From: Oryzias latipes
Taxonomy: Eukaryota > Chordata > Actinopteri > Beloniformes > Adrianichthyidae
Length of the DNA: 64,000 nucleotides
Assembly (NCBI RefSeq): GCF_002234675.1
Contig: NC_019862.2
Location: 29,536,389-29,600,388 of the forward strand
Direction: 5' to 3'
Shown here: positions 22,551 through 35,000 of the stretch, piece after piece
Layout of the letters: every line of letters begins with the position of its first letter
Position numbering within the stretch: position 1 is the stretch's first letter
Position numbers and translations under genes: made by a program
The notes under the pieces: generated by a model
Told to the model about the DNA's origin: nothing
Database searches by the model: none
Seen by the model: only the letters and a program-made list of their open reading frames with translations

Positions 22551-23068
22551 CCTTCCTGACCCGGTCCAGATTTCCTGGAAGCCGTCGTCACGGTCAAGTT
22601 TTTTTCCTGTGGAGTTTCCAACCCAAGAAACTCCTCCACTCCAACTCCATCCTCCTGAAACCTTTCCTGTCTGTTTTGTGTTTGAGCTTTTGAAAAACAG
22701 CAGGCTCCAGCTTTTAAAATATTCATTTTCCATATTTCCTTCCATCCTTCATGTTGATTCATTAATTGGTTTGATTATTTTATGTTTTTAATTAACACAA
22801 ACTAAAGTTTAGAGAAAAAAAACTACATCAACACTAACAAATGAATGAAAGAAGCAGAAAGACAATGATATAAAAGTACCTGTTCTTTAAATAAAAAAGC
22901 CACTTTTTCACAAATGATTTGACTTTTTTTAATGGATTTATAACTAAGTACCATTACCCAAAATTGTTACTTGAACTTTCTTCCCAAGTTTTTAAAGAGT
23001 AGTATTTTGTTTAAGTTATTTTTTGACGGTTGTTAACATAAACAACACTCCTGAAAACCACAGAACAT

Positions 23069-23300
23069 GATAGAATAGAATAGAATAGAATAGAATAGAA
23101 TAGAATAGCTTTATTGTCATTGTATAGGTACAACGAAATTTAGCAACAACCCCCTTGTGCAAAAAATGGGAAAAAAGAGATATGTTAAATAGATAAATAA
23201 CAAGACGCGTTAAATAGTAAGAAGATCTGTAAAAAAAAAAAGTAAAAGTAAAATAAAGTGCTAATTTCTGTCTGCATTTAGGGGCCAAGTTATCTCCACA
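23069..23300. repeat. TAGAA microsatellite and adjoining fish repeat
   Basis: About seven TAGAA units are followed by CTTTATTGTCATTGTATAGG and ACAACGAAATTT, a combination common in fish genomes and probably the tail of a retroposed repeat. Class not certain. Confidence 0.5.
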
Positions 23301-24984
23301 TTTTTCAGAACTAATTTTTTTTAATAAATGTATGAAAATAAACATTTGCAGGATTACACAAACTTGTGTGTCATGATATTCTGCAATTACAGATCAAATG
23401 CTGCAAATTAATGCATTAAAAGCCTTAAACTATTGTCACATGCTAACAAATAACACTTGAAAGTTCTGCTGCTGAAATTTGAAAGCAAAACAAAACATTG
23501 AATTCATATTCATAGTTTGGGATGATTTTGAACATCCAACATGATACATTAAAAAGAGCATGAATTCATTTCATTATCTTCAAAATAAATGTTTTGCTGT
23601 GTTTTAAACCACGACGGAGGACTGAGAGACTAAGAACGTGTGGATTGTTGCCGCTTCGGGGCTTCTAACAATGCTTACCCCTGAAAACCTTTTTTTAAAT
23701 ACTGCAAACACAAATCACTTTGTATGAGATGCTCAGTTTCCCTGAGGAAGTTGACAAGGCAGAGTTCCCCGAAAAGGTCGTCCAAAAAATATATGCGAAG
23801 CCTTTCAAGAAACGTTTGCGCTGATAAAAGAATATCACACAAGAAATCAATCACGTCGCCACAGTGGAGCTGTGGATATTTTTAACTGAAGAAAGCAAAG
23901 AGTATTATTTCAGCAAACTCTGATTTACCTTTCTTTCCCTGCATCATTACTCACTCATGACCATAAGTGTGAGGTAAGTGTTGAACGATGCAAAGATTGG
24001 GACACTTCTTTAACAATGAGTCGAAGCATTTTGGCGTGTGATGTGGTTGTCATCCAATCGACGGAGAAAGTCTGTGATAAACCTTTTAATGAGCCCTCGG
24101 GGACAGGAAAAGTGTGAGTTGGTTCAGGACAGAAGGCGCCTGGCGGCTGCCGTTTTGTCTTAGTGGCTGCTCACATCCTTCCCCTCTGGCTGGAGGTGAC
24201 GGCCATCGGCTATTGACACCTTGGAACCCCCACCTCTTCCTCTGAGCAACAATATCAACTCTTTAATGGACTTGCAATCCCAATGAATAAACCCCGCGGG
24301 TAAGGCATATAGGCATAATAACCAAACAGTTATTATTACTATTAAGCCCCTCATTTACCAATATGGTCCCTTAAAAAAAACTAAAAGAGTGAACAGAAAT
24401 GCAGAATGGTCCTTAACCTTTTTTTATCCTTCCTCTCGTGTTGGACACCAACACAGACACATTCCTCATTTGCTTCCTCTGGTTTTAATCCAAATTCCTG
24501 CATGGCAAATATCTGGTCAAAGATTAAGCAAAGATTCAAGGCAAGCAAAACACCCATCCTGTTGTCTCCAAAGGCAGTGTTTTGAGCCAAAAATCTAATG
24601 AGCAAGTTAAAAAAACAACCTAAAGCCCTTAAACTGATAACAAAGTTAGGTAAATATGTTATCGTCATATATACTATCGTCAGAAAATCACGCCCACAGG
24701 TTACTGCTGGAGAGAAGCTCCAAGGCTAAAGTGAAGATAAGTCTGAGGCCTGCTCAGCAGATCACACATGCACAGACAAAGGGAGTATGAGAATAAACTG
24801 TGAAAACAATAGCTTGGCTGTGCTGTCTTCAAATGTAATATAATTTTGAGATGACAATACATGCTCAGTGAATTAAGTTTAAACCATTAGTGTAATAAAA
24901 GTTAAAGGCAGTTTCTAATTATTCTTCAAAACATGGTATGTGTATTCTGAAGGATTTGTAAGAATAATAGAAATGATGTACAGG

Positions 24985-25440
24985 TGATGCTGTCGTAAGG
25001 TGACCTTACGCCACACTCTAGTCATTAGTAAGATGCGAGTACTGGCCCATTGCTGACCGTGCTCAAATGCTGCACGTATGGGGTGTGCACGTGATATGCA
25101 AGTGTCCGTAGGATGTCCACACAAACTACACTCTGATTATCTAATTTAGACATTTATAGACCGACTCCTTCCGCAGGATTTCGGAGGGGTTGAAAATATG
25201 AAAAATGTGTACAACACGTCTGCGTTACATCTCCTTCACCCTTACATGTTGTGTAAGTGTTCACACTATGACCCTTCTCCCACAGCATGACTTTTGAAAA
25301 AAATGGGCATGAACATTTTGACTGTGCTGGCTAACAGAGCGGTCTACGACCTTGAAATTTCGTGCTGATCAGCCTGTGCAGGTTTGACCATTTTTCAGCC
25401 CGTATCCACCTGTAAGGGCAGTAGAAAATAAGGTGTTAGA
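24985..25440. repeat. Diverged copy of the 6592-6962 repeat family
   Basis: GGTCTACGACCTTGAAATTT and the following CAGGTTTGACCATTTTTCAG match 6845-6910 with substitutions. No coding content. Confidence 0.45.
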
Positions 25441-25847
25441 TTGTTTTTTTTTTCAGAAACTCAAAAAAATGATGATAAAATCATATTTATAATAAATTAA
25501 TTTATTCTTCTGGTGAAATTCTATATTCATAAATGTATATTGAATTACATTTTCGTTTTAAAAATATAATCTAAATAATATTTCTCTAACAGAAAGACTC
25601 AAAGCTGCTGATATATATCAGTCTCTGCATGCATTTATGAAAATAATCCCTCTGGCTGGCTGTTTTTCATGCTGCATTTGCTTTCTTGCTGTATCCTTGC
25701 TCTGTGTCAATAAAGTTGTAAAAAAAACTTGTGCCTGCGTGCCGCCAGCGTCAGACGCGCGTGTCGGTTTAAGGCAGGAAATAGAATCCGTGACCCAAAT
25801 AACGACTCTGCTACTGCTGCCGCCTTCAGGCCCGGGCTGTCGTCATA

Positions 25848-26467
25848 ATGGCGGAGTGTCTCGCCAAAGTCCCCGATGTGGAGATCGATCCCGATGGAAC
25901 CTTTAAATACATTCTGGTCAGAGTTAGAGTGAAAGACGGCGAAATGCATAAAGATGTAGTCCGAGGCACAAAAAATGCAGAATACCACAGTAAGTGTGAG
26001 GAGCTGCAGTTTGGCTGCACACAGACAGACAGCAAAGGCATCATAAAAACAGTAAATCTGCATAAAGGCATCAAACAGGACGACTGTCTGCTGTAGAAAC
26101 TTTAGGTTTGATGTGTTTGGAAATAATAATAATGATAATGTCCCTCATTTTCAGATCATATTTTTGAGAAGGTGAGCCCAGCCCTGGAGCCTTTGGGGAT
26201 GGAGTGCAAATGCCTCGGCGGAGGGAAAATAGAGCACAACAGCAAGGAAAAGAAAATACGAGTATTTGGAGAATCGACGGTATTATTTGATCAATTCACA
26301 ACCACTGCAATGCAAATCATTTGAGATCTGCCTTTAGCTAATACCTCTCTTTTTCCCACCCCACACTGTTCCAGGCCTTTGGGAAGGCAGACCACTCTGT
26401 GTCTGTGGAGAAGCTGAAGTCTGTCTTCAGCGACTATGAGATCACCTGGTCTGATGACACAAAATGA
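25848..26467 (+). CDS. phpt1: 14 kDa phosphohistidine phosphatase
   Basis: Cytosolic enzyme that removes phosphate from phosphohistidine on proteins. Three exons: 25848-25989, 26155-26279, 26375-26467, giving 119 aa (human 125). The start ATG sits in gtcataATGG at the end of a GC-rich leader. PDVEIDPDGTFKYILVRV matches the family's N-terminal strand, NAEYH contains the catalytic histidine (His47 here, His53 in human), CKCLGGGKIEHN is the phosphate-binding loop region, and it ends YEITWSDDTK. All core residues are present, so it should be active. In human it is on 9q34, so its place between sele and firrm is a fish-specific arrangement. Poly(A) signal at 26491. Confidence 0.93.
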
Positions 26468-26490
26468 GCATTAGATTCTATTCACAATGA

Positions 26491-26496
26491 AATAAA
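26491..26496 (+). terminator. Poly(A) signal of phpt1
   Basis: AATAAA 24 bases after the phpt1 stop codon, implying a very short 3' UTR. Confidence 0.6.
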
Positions 26497-26984
26497 ACAT
26501 TTCTGACGTTTGAAGAAGAATTGATGTCTCACCAGGTGCTTTCATTTATTTATTTTTTTAACTTTTTGATTTGGCTCAGATTTGTCGTATGAAATGTGTT
26601 TTTTTTTGTGGTTAATCCACTTCAGTTTCTATTTAGGCAGATGCTATTCTTTTCAGCCTGGTGTTGGCAGGGCTTCATGTGAGTTTGATGTGTTTGCCAA
26701 GCGTAAAGTCCCTACAGGAAGGAGTGAGCAACATCAGCCTCATATCCTCCTCTCCTCAGGGAAAGTTTCGTGTTCAACAAAGTTGTTGGCAGATAAAAGT
26801 GAATTTCCAGTAAACTTTCACTTGTTTTGGGTTTTTTTCCTCAGGGAGAAAAAAAAAAACAACCCAAAACAGTAAAGCTAAATTTTTCATTCCTGTATAG
26901 AAATCAGTGGGGAGGTACAGAAAATGTAGATCTTGTGTGAACAAGCTGTGTTTTCATATAGAAAGTGTATAATTGCACAAAAAT

Positions 26985-27690
26985 TTAATTTATTTTTGAA
27001 CAAATGTGTAAGTAAATCTTTATAAATCATTTTTTTCACAGAGAGCGACTCACAAAATGCTTCACAATGTGATAAACATGATAAAACCAGAGAATAATAT
27101 AAAAGCAGATTAAACCCAATAAAACACACTCATACATTTAGCAAAAAGCTCTTCTAAATAAAAGCGTCTAGAGTTTTGTGGACGTCATGGAAGGCAAAGG
27201 AGTTAAAAGGTTAGAAATATAGTTTGCAAGGCTCTAAAAATTAAACTTTAAATGTATTTTAAAGTTAACAGGACGCCAGTGTGGCGAATAAAACAGAGAG
27301 GCGACATGAGTTTGATTATTGGTTCCAGGTTAAAGCCTTGCTGTAGACTTTTGGGCAAATCTGAGACGGTTATTAAGAGACCGTTTGAGACCAGTTAAAA
27401 GAGAGTTACCGTAGTCCAGACGAGAAGAGAGAAAAGCATGGAGGAGCACCAGCAGCATAAATTAATATCTCCGTCTTTTGAGGGTTTGGACATAAGTGGT
27501 TGTCATGCAGCCACACTTTGATGCTAGCCAAACAGTCTAGATAAGAAAGATTATTGTACATATTTTCACTGAAACAGCAGAAAGTGGGAACTAAAAGGAT
27601 TTTAACAGCTTTATATTTCCACAGATAAAACCTAAAATTTGAAAAGCTTGTTCTGAAAACCCATCGGCCTGAAAGAGGCTTAAAACTCAA
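26985..27690 (-). repeat. 5'-truncated LINE of L2/Rex1 type
   Basis: On - the first part reads LDCLASIKVWLHDNHL then PNPQKTEILIY, the conserved block after the reverse-transcriptase active site. Further down are broken pieces resembling TGLKRSLNNRLRFAQ and HWRPV. The 3' tail (27010-27060) has AAGCATTTTGTGAGTCG, typical of these elements. Several frame disruptions; inactive. Confidence 0.65.
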
Positions 27691-27889
27691 ACTGGCTCTG
27701 TAACAACAAAAACAGTGGACCAGTGATACTCCAATAGGTTTTCATAACATAAACTATTATGTTAACACATAAGGCTGCATTAATAAGAAATGTATAAAAA
27801 AGAAAAAAAACTTTTGTTGTGATTTTATTAGTGGTCCTTTAAAGTTCTAACTAAGTTAAAGGGGATTTAACTCGAAGAGATGGGGTAAA

Positions 27890-28320
27890 AACATTCATCT
27901 ATCCTTTTTTTTAACTCACTATATCCCATTTGGGGTCCCGGGGTTGCTGGAGCCTGTCCAGTCAGTCGCAGGGCACACAACCACACACACACTTACTATC
28001 CAAGGCACTTTAACATTGGGAGTTGGGTCATCTAGACCCACAAGACAGTGCGCTGAACCTTTTTTCTTCAATGATTTGTGATCTTCACTGGTGTCCATAG
28101 ATTACATGAAATCCTCTTCACCTTTATCCACCTTTGTCATGGTAGGGAGAACACGTCAATGTAAGGGTGGGGTCATCTGGACCCCATAAGATAGCACAAG
28201 GGATAATACGGACACTTGACTAGAGTAACCAGTTGAGCAATAAAGCATGTTTTTGGACTGTGAGAGGAAGCTGGAGAAAACCTACGCATGCAGGAGGACA
28301 ACGTGCAGACTTTGGTTAAA
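27890..28320. repeat. Widespread fish repeat, interrupted by a MITE
   Basis: The outer parts (GGGTCCCGGGGTTGCTGGAG at 27940 and GTTTTTGGACTGTGAGAGGA near 28250) belong together in a very common teleost repeat. Between them sits the MITE at 28010-28202, so the MITE inserted later. Confidence 0.6.
28010..28202. repeat. Palindromic piggyBac-like MITE, one end truncated
   Basis: It shares ATTGGGAGTTGGGTC, the CCACCTTTATCCACC block and the AGATAGCACAAGGG end with the other copies. The left terminal 20 or so bases are missing. The TTAA next to it is part of the element's own interior, not a target site. Confidence 0.6.
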
Positions 28321-28329
28321 GCAAATCAT

Positions 28330-30600
28330 AGTCATTTAGCTACACAGATGGAAAAAATGAAAACACAAACTGTTAACTCTTAAAAAGAAATGTTGCAGCT
28401 CTTAAACAAAAGAAGTGATTGGAGGGTTTAGTGGCTGTTAAAGATGCATTCGCAGCACCGTGAAGCCACAGCATTGATGACCTTGAAACCCTGATGTTTA
28501 TGTCAGCTTACAAGAGCCAACATCCTTTTCCTCAACAAAGCCTGACACCGTGAATCTTGTTTTTCAGCACTGCTTGCAAGACTTTCCAGTTCACCATATG
28601 CCTGACTAATTTAGAAATAAAACTCTGAAAAACAAGACAGCAGGCAGAATGCATTACCTCCTGATGTCACACCATTATGAACTCTTTTCTTCTTGACCTT
28701 CATCAGCAGCAGATACAGATACCTGCTGCATTCTGCCAGACACCCCATGACCTTCAGTCTAAATAAAACAAAAGCCATCTTCCTTCCAGTTTCCACCAAA
28801 GCCCCATAACTCACATCCCACTGAGCGATAACCTTTCTATTATCTGCAAGCAGGGAGGTCAGAGTGGGAGGTAAAATTCCTGCGCAGAGCAGCCACACAA
28901 AAGATTTGGTTCCTGGAAAATCCAACTATTACAGTAAAGGATTCATGAGCAGCATTTAAAACATATACATCCCATTCAAGTGTGCATTCCGATGCCATAT
29001 CTGGAACAGCGTTATTTATCACCGGCTACGGTTTCATGTGAAAAATGTCTTTGATCAGATCAAAGATTGGATTAGAACTGAACTGTGCACATGGGTCCAG
29101 AAAAACTCTTTCCAATTATGATAAAAGGTCTACATTCGTCACACTTTTCGATTGGAAAAAAATCCTTTTGACATGCGCAGAACTATCTAAAATACAGGAA
29201 CCAACTGTAGAAGAAGAAATAGTGAGTTTCGTTGTAAACAAACAAAGCTGCGGCATAGACCGAGATGATTTTCTAAAATTGATTTTATTATTGTTGTGAT
29301 TTTTTTAGGTGCCTATTCACTTATAATTTTCTAAATCTGTGCGGCCAAGAATAAAGCACTGGCCTCAGGGACCCGGAAGAAGGGTCAGGATTAGGTTAAA
29401 ACGGCCAACAACAACATCCAGCTGTGGATGAACTTAAAATCTGTCAATGCCGCAAAGTCCATCTTGTCAGAAGGCAATTACGTGGGAAAAACAGCCTTTA
29501 CTGTGTCTGGACACGACTGGATATTTCTGATTCCAAACACTCTAATCCAAATTAATGTGCATAAATTAGATTTGAATGAAGTTTGAAACATTTTCTCCCA
29601 ATTCGTAAATTCTGAAATGTCATTTTCTCCAGACTTCCAGGTTGTAATTGATCAAACATTCTCTATAATTTGATCTTTTTGCTTCATTTGCTTTCTTACT
29701 TCAATTATGAAAGTGGCGTTTAGCCAAAGTTATGGCACTTTTACAGCAACAGATTACCAAACAGTTTCACTTCCTCCTTTTTGCAGTTTTTAATCAAAGT
29801 CTAATGTGGAAATTGGCATTTCGCCTCGGTCTGAAACATTTCCTCTCCAGCCAGAGGGGATTAAGTGCAAAGCAAAAGATTAATTGCATCTGACTGTGAA
29901 AGCCATGCAGTGGCAGCAATCTCAGAAGGTTACCAGTTTAACCCTTAAGTTCTGCTGGTGACAGAGTTCTGAGGCCTAATGTTGATCAGCCAAGAAAAAA
30001 AAAACAAAAAGAAACTTTAGTCATAAGCATTTAAAAGTATTTGCTCAGACTGCTGTTTGTATTTTAAAAAGCTACAGTAGTTGCAGTTTCAACCACTGCA
30101 TATTAATCCAGAACCAAAGCCAGATGGACTTTCTAAAGTTCTGTTTTCTGTGTTGTAATACAGCAGTGGAAGTAGTAAGTAAACTTACGTTTGTTCAAGC
30201 TGAATTGTTATTGGCTGCACTTTTTAAAGCGGTCATAAAGATGTGTTGAAAAACAGTGGGCTTATGTGAATGGATTTGCCATAAACTCTTGTTTGTGCAC
30301 ATTTAATCTAGCAAGGAATCTGGAAAACTTCACCTGCACTGTTCAGTAGTATTCAGGAATTTTACTGGTTGAAGTTTTGGCTAAAGAGGTACTGGTTCAA
30401 TGTTAGTTCAGCGTATCGAGTTGTATAAACTGAACCAAAATCAGAAGTGAATCAAAAGCCACAAATATCAGATGGTTAAATGGATCGTTACACCCTTACT
30501 TTTGACACAAAGAAATAAGTTTTCTTTTCCTTAATCAATGTGATAGTATGGTTTCCCATATACACTGCTGCCAAGCCACCAGAAAACTCCCACATAGGAA
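28330..30600. other. Intergenic, no gene seen
   Basis: Unique-looking AT-rich sequence. Short open frames (28611-29299) have no recognisable protein features. Confidence 0.45.
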
Positions 30601-30888
30601 ACTGAGACAGGCATTTACAATATACAAATCTTTAATACAAAAAGTGATTAAAGTACCCATGCAAAGACCCTTTAAAACACCAGTTACAACACCACAAATA
30701 AATTAGGGATGGGACACGTCATAGCCTGCACACAATCCCCCAGACTCAGGACAAAGTCCTGATGTCTGTTGGCCACACCCAGCGGCACACCGGTGGTAGC
30801 CAACGCCCGTTCGTCATGGGGAGACTCCAGTGGCATCTGGTGAGTCAGGAAGACGAGTGAGGCACATTCAGTTGGCCTAAAAGTCCAA

Positions 30889-31425
30889 ATGCACCACTTC
30901 TGTAATGTGCAAGCAGCAGCCAAAATAGTATTAAAACAAAAAACAAAAATACCCAACTCTTGTGGCATTAAACAAACAGATACCATAATAGACAAAAACG
31001 GCAGCACCTACAAAGGTGACATTAAATGCAAAATAAACATACAAGCACAAATAAATCCCACCGACCTGCTCCTGCAGCTCAGGAGGACGATTGAGCAGCA
31101 TAAACATGTACGACCTTTGACCTGGCTTACAATTAGGGCCAAAAGACGCAGCCAAACAGCATTGGATGCTGCAATTAGGGAATCACTGCGCGGTGGAGTG
31201 TATAATGCTACCCTCAGCAATAAAGCAGCATTTGAGGCTGAACTTAGCTTGAAGACCAGTTCAGTGCTGATCAGCCTGAGGCTGCGCTCAGCCGGTCCAA
31301 CCTGGAAGCAGCAGGCTGACACTAAACTCCTCTTCCTGAGGGAAGCCACCTTTATAAGCCCTCTGCAGGTGAATCAGCAGGTGGAATCCATTTACAAAGT
31401 GGCGCTTGACCTGCCACACCAATAA
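30889..31425 (+). CDS. Unrecognised 178-codon ORF upstream of firrm
   Basis: The longest single open frame in its area. The second half is the more protein-like: NPTDLLLQLRRTIEQHK, then basic RAKRRSQTALDAAIRESL, then ATFISPLQVNQQVESIY, ending DLPHQ with AATAAA overlapping the stop (CCAATAAATG). The first 50 residues are Lys/Gln-rich and may not be coding. There is no splice or promoter signal I trust, and - is also fairly open here (31008-31349). It could be an exon of an unknown gene, an old transposon protein or chance. Confidence 0.2.
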   Translation: MHHFCNVQAAAKIVLKQKTKIPNSCGIKQTDTIIDKNGSTYKGDIKCKINIQAQINPTDLLLQLRRTIEQHKHVRPLTWLTIRAKRRSQTALDAAIRESLRGGVYNATLSNKAAFEAELSLKTSSVLISLRLRSAGPTWKQQADTKLLFLREATFISPLQVNQQVESIYKVALDLPHQ

Positions 31426-31699
31426 ATGACTTCGTATAATAAAAGATTGTGCAACTGTTTTTTTTTTTGGTCCTATATTCCTTTTGAGATTATTAGGTGT
31501 GATGGGGGAAACAAACATTTAATCAGAAAAAAAAAAACATTACTGCCATAGGTATCTGTTACACAACAACCTGAATAACATATACTAAAAGGAATATGAT
31601 ATAAATAACTTTAAAAAAAGAATAAAACTTTGTAAAATTCGGGATTTCAGGTCTAAGTTTTTAACCAATCAATGCGCTTGATTGGGCGTCGCGTGTTTA

Positions 31700-31707
31700 T
31701 GACGTCG
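31700..31707. promoter_or_regulatory. CRE-like site in the presumed firrm promoter
   Basis: TGACGTCG, one base from the palindromic CRE, lies about 370 bases before the firrm start in a locally CpG-richer stretch. A short upstream ORF (MAGCVYFCR) starts at 31723. Promoter function is inferred. Confidence 0.3.
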
Positions 31708-32072
31708 CATTCAGGTCAAACCATGGCGGGCTGTGTGTATTTTTGCCGTTAATTGTTTCCTTAGGTGTTTTTTTTAACGATTTATGTGCATATTTCACTC
31801 GTTAACGTTTTCAGGTGCTTTTCTCGTCAATAGTGACTTATAGGATCTAACTTTCCCTCGACAAAAACGGTAAGAGATTCCAGATATATTTGGTTTGAAC
31901 CGAGTAAAAACTTCTTTCCGGTAGAAACAGATTGCTACAATTCCTTGAAACGACACTAAGCAACGAACGAGTGCCCGTTAAAGCAAACCTACTGACAAAT
32001 AAGGGAAATTATTTTCTGTCTCACACATGACACGTTTTGTCCGTCTGTCTGACAGCGCTAAACCTTCGCATC

Positions 32073-35000
32073 ATGTCCCAGAGCGACACGTCTCTCCTGG
32101 ATGAGGTGGAGCAGTGGAGCCAGGAAACCTGCCGGCGAGAGCTGCAGGCTGTGATGCCGAAGCTAATTATATCCTTGACGTCATGATACAAACTTATCTA
32201 TCTATCCATCCATCCAATTCTTTCTTAAACATTTATAATAGAATCACAAAGTGCAAAATAAAATACACCCTGTGTCAAAAAAGATTTTTCTGCTGCAGCA
32301 GATTTAGCAAAAAAAAAGTCAAACATGGCGTTTTCTATCAGCACCGTCGTCCTTATTCTCATTTTACGACTGAAAACAAACATGACGACATTAGTGCAGA
32401 ATTCAGAATCTTTAAAACATCTATAGGGTAACATATAAATGCATCCAAGTTACTCTGTGACAGTAGATAAAACCTTTTACCATCATGTTGCTCAGTCATC
32501 CGACATGGTACAAATCTAAACGTAAATGATTCAATTTAATTCACTTGATTGAACCAAAACGACATTATTTATTTAGACTGTTAGCAGTTTCCACAAAAGA
32601 GGGCTATAAGGGCCACATGTGGCTCTGCAGCCTCAGGTTGCAGCCTCCTGTCCTAAAAGAACAAAACCTTTGTGAGGCTCTGATGTGTCTGACTGAAATC
32701 CTTGACTTATTTTACTCTTTGCAGTATGAGTCTGACAGCTGGGAAGAACACATACGTAAGTGCAGCGAATGCCGTTTTTATGAAAACAGTTTTCACCTTA
32801 AGGTGTGTTTTACCAAAGTTTCTAATTATTTGTTTTAAATGTGTCCTAGGAATCCTCAGGATAATAACACATGTGTTCCTTCCTCACATTGGACTGTCAG
32901 GGGTTGAAGAGGACTGTTTCTCCAAGATTTTACCAAAGGTAACTTCACAAATTCCTGCAACGGTTCTCCACCCACTGATGTAGGCGCGTACTGCTGTGTA
33001 AGACCACAGGTCTTACTAATCATGGGACTTTTTTCATGAAAAGATGGCATAAAGCCACATAAACTCGTAACTTCTGCTGTTTGTAGCTGACAAATTTGTC
33101 TGTAGGCAGTGACGATGTTTCACCGCTTGATGAAGGAAATCACGGATCAAGTTGGTGGACTGTCAAGTCAAAACACTGAACTGCGCGACTTTCTGAGGAC
33201 AGTTCTACAGGTATCACTGCAGACGTTTGTTACTAGAAGAAGCGTACTTCAGGGCTTAACCAATGGTTTCACGAAACGTCTGACATTGCAGGCAATGGCG
33301 CAGATAATCGATGCATTATCCACCTGTGTGCATCACGTTAACTCTTTGGAGGAAACCCCGGATCTGCATCTCATTCGTTCACTACCAATGTGCATCCTGA
33401 CGGTCCTGAAGGAGACGTTCCAACACTGCAAGGTGGCTTTCATCAGATGACAGGAGGCTGTTCCCAAACAAAATAACACACATAAGAGGAAAGCAAATGA
33501 ATAGTACATTTATAAACTTATAAAAAAACAAACAGATGAGTCAACTTTTTGACATTTATAATATGGCTTTATTGTAAACAGAAAGCCTTTTATTTAGCAT
33601 TTCTTGACACATTTATTTGTGTACATGGGATGATATTTGTGCCATGCACAGTGTTAAGTCTTGGATGTATATGTTTTGTTTAGTTTTTTAATAAATTAGG
33701 TCACCTGAAACTTTTTAAAAAAAACGTGTGAACTCAAACTCATCTTTAATTTAAACAAATCTTATGTTTCTTTTAGCTTAAAATCCAGAGAGTGCAAATA
33801 TTTTATTGTTTTTCTAGACTTAAACTATCTATTAAAAGAAATATTTTGTTTGTTTTTTCCTTTTGACGTACATTTTTTTACTAGTAATGATAGTTGTACT
33901 CTCAAAAGAGATTGTTAAAATGCTTCAGAGGCGTATATGTTATTAGTAATGTACAGAATAATTGCACAAATGAGATTTACTCAATCAAATTCAGTTTTGT
34001 TGTTAGACGGATTTCAGTTCAGCATTTGGCAGGAAAACAAAACAATACTAATATAATATAAGGTAAACTTATTACATGCATTTAAATAATGTAAATATAA
34101 ATTATTTATATACAAATTACAAACACGAAACTTGATTTATTCTGTGTTTTTTATGCAATTAAAGAGATAACAGAGAATGACAAACTACTAATGGACATCT
34201 ATGTTGAAGAAATGAGGTAAACTGAGTTTTTTTTTGCTTGCTTTCCACAGGACAGTGAGGTGGTTTACTGTGGCCGCCTGTCTTTGGTAGCAGACCTGCT
34301 GCAGGGGCTCTTCAAGGAAGCTTATGCCCTTCACAAGGGTCTGTTGGAGGTCCTGGATAAGATCTCCCTGGACAGCCGAGCCTCGGACGAGGAGGTCTCA
34401 GACATCGTAACAGGTGTAGCAGCTTGTTGGTGTTTGCTTCCATGCGTCAGTGTTTGTGTTCTGCATACGTTAGGTTGGGAAAGCTGTACTTTAAGGATTT
34501 CTTTGCACACTAAAAGTCTCCGTTTATTTAACAAAGTCCTCATGTGTTGCAGTAATCCACAGTCTGCTGGATATCTGCTCGGTTATTTCCAACCTGGACA
34601 TTGCTCTGCATGCAAACACCTGGAAGTTCCTCATCAAGTAGGTTTCTATTGTGTGCTTCTTGTTCTCTGATTGGTTGTGATTTTGTTCTTGGTTATAACT
34701 TTTTACATGGTCTTGCTCAGACAGAGCCTGAAGCACCGGCCATTGGTGGAAGAACATCTCCGCCACGGTGACCTTAGCAGCAGCCTGTGTGACAACCTGC
34801 TGACCTCCTTCCACAACTGTGTGGAGCTGGCCGAGCAGATTCAGCACGCCGGCTTACAGGTTAGGAAGCCCCTCTGGCTGTGAAGGGAAAAGATAGTTTT
34901 ATTTTTAATGTTTTTTCTGTTGATAGGATTGTCCACTTACGTCTGATTGATTGTATTTATTCTGGACGGGGTGACAGATTATATTAACCCTCTTCTCGAA

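Larger units (their letters stand above)
22551..25847. other. Intergenic between the sele-like gene and phpt1
   Basis: It holds two repeats listed separately (23069-23300 and 24985-25440) and no recognisable gene. I looked for mettl18, which sits here in mammals, and saw no methyltransferase motifs. Confidence 0.5.

Noticed and set aside
31008-31349. 113-codon - frame opposite the ORF at 30889-31425
   Set aside because: Leu/Ser-rich mirror of the + frame; no recognisable features.
22551-32072. mettl18 expected from synteny
   Set aside because: No methyltransferase motif I or related sequence was found on either strand.
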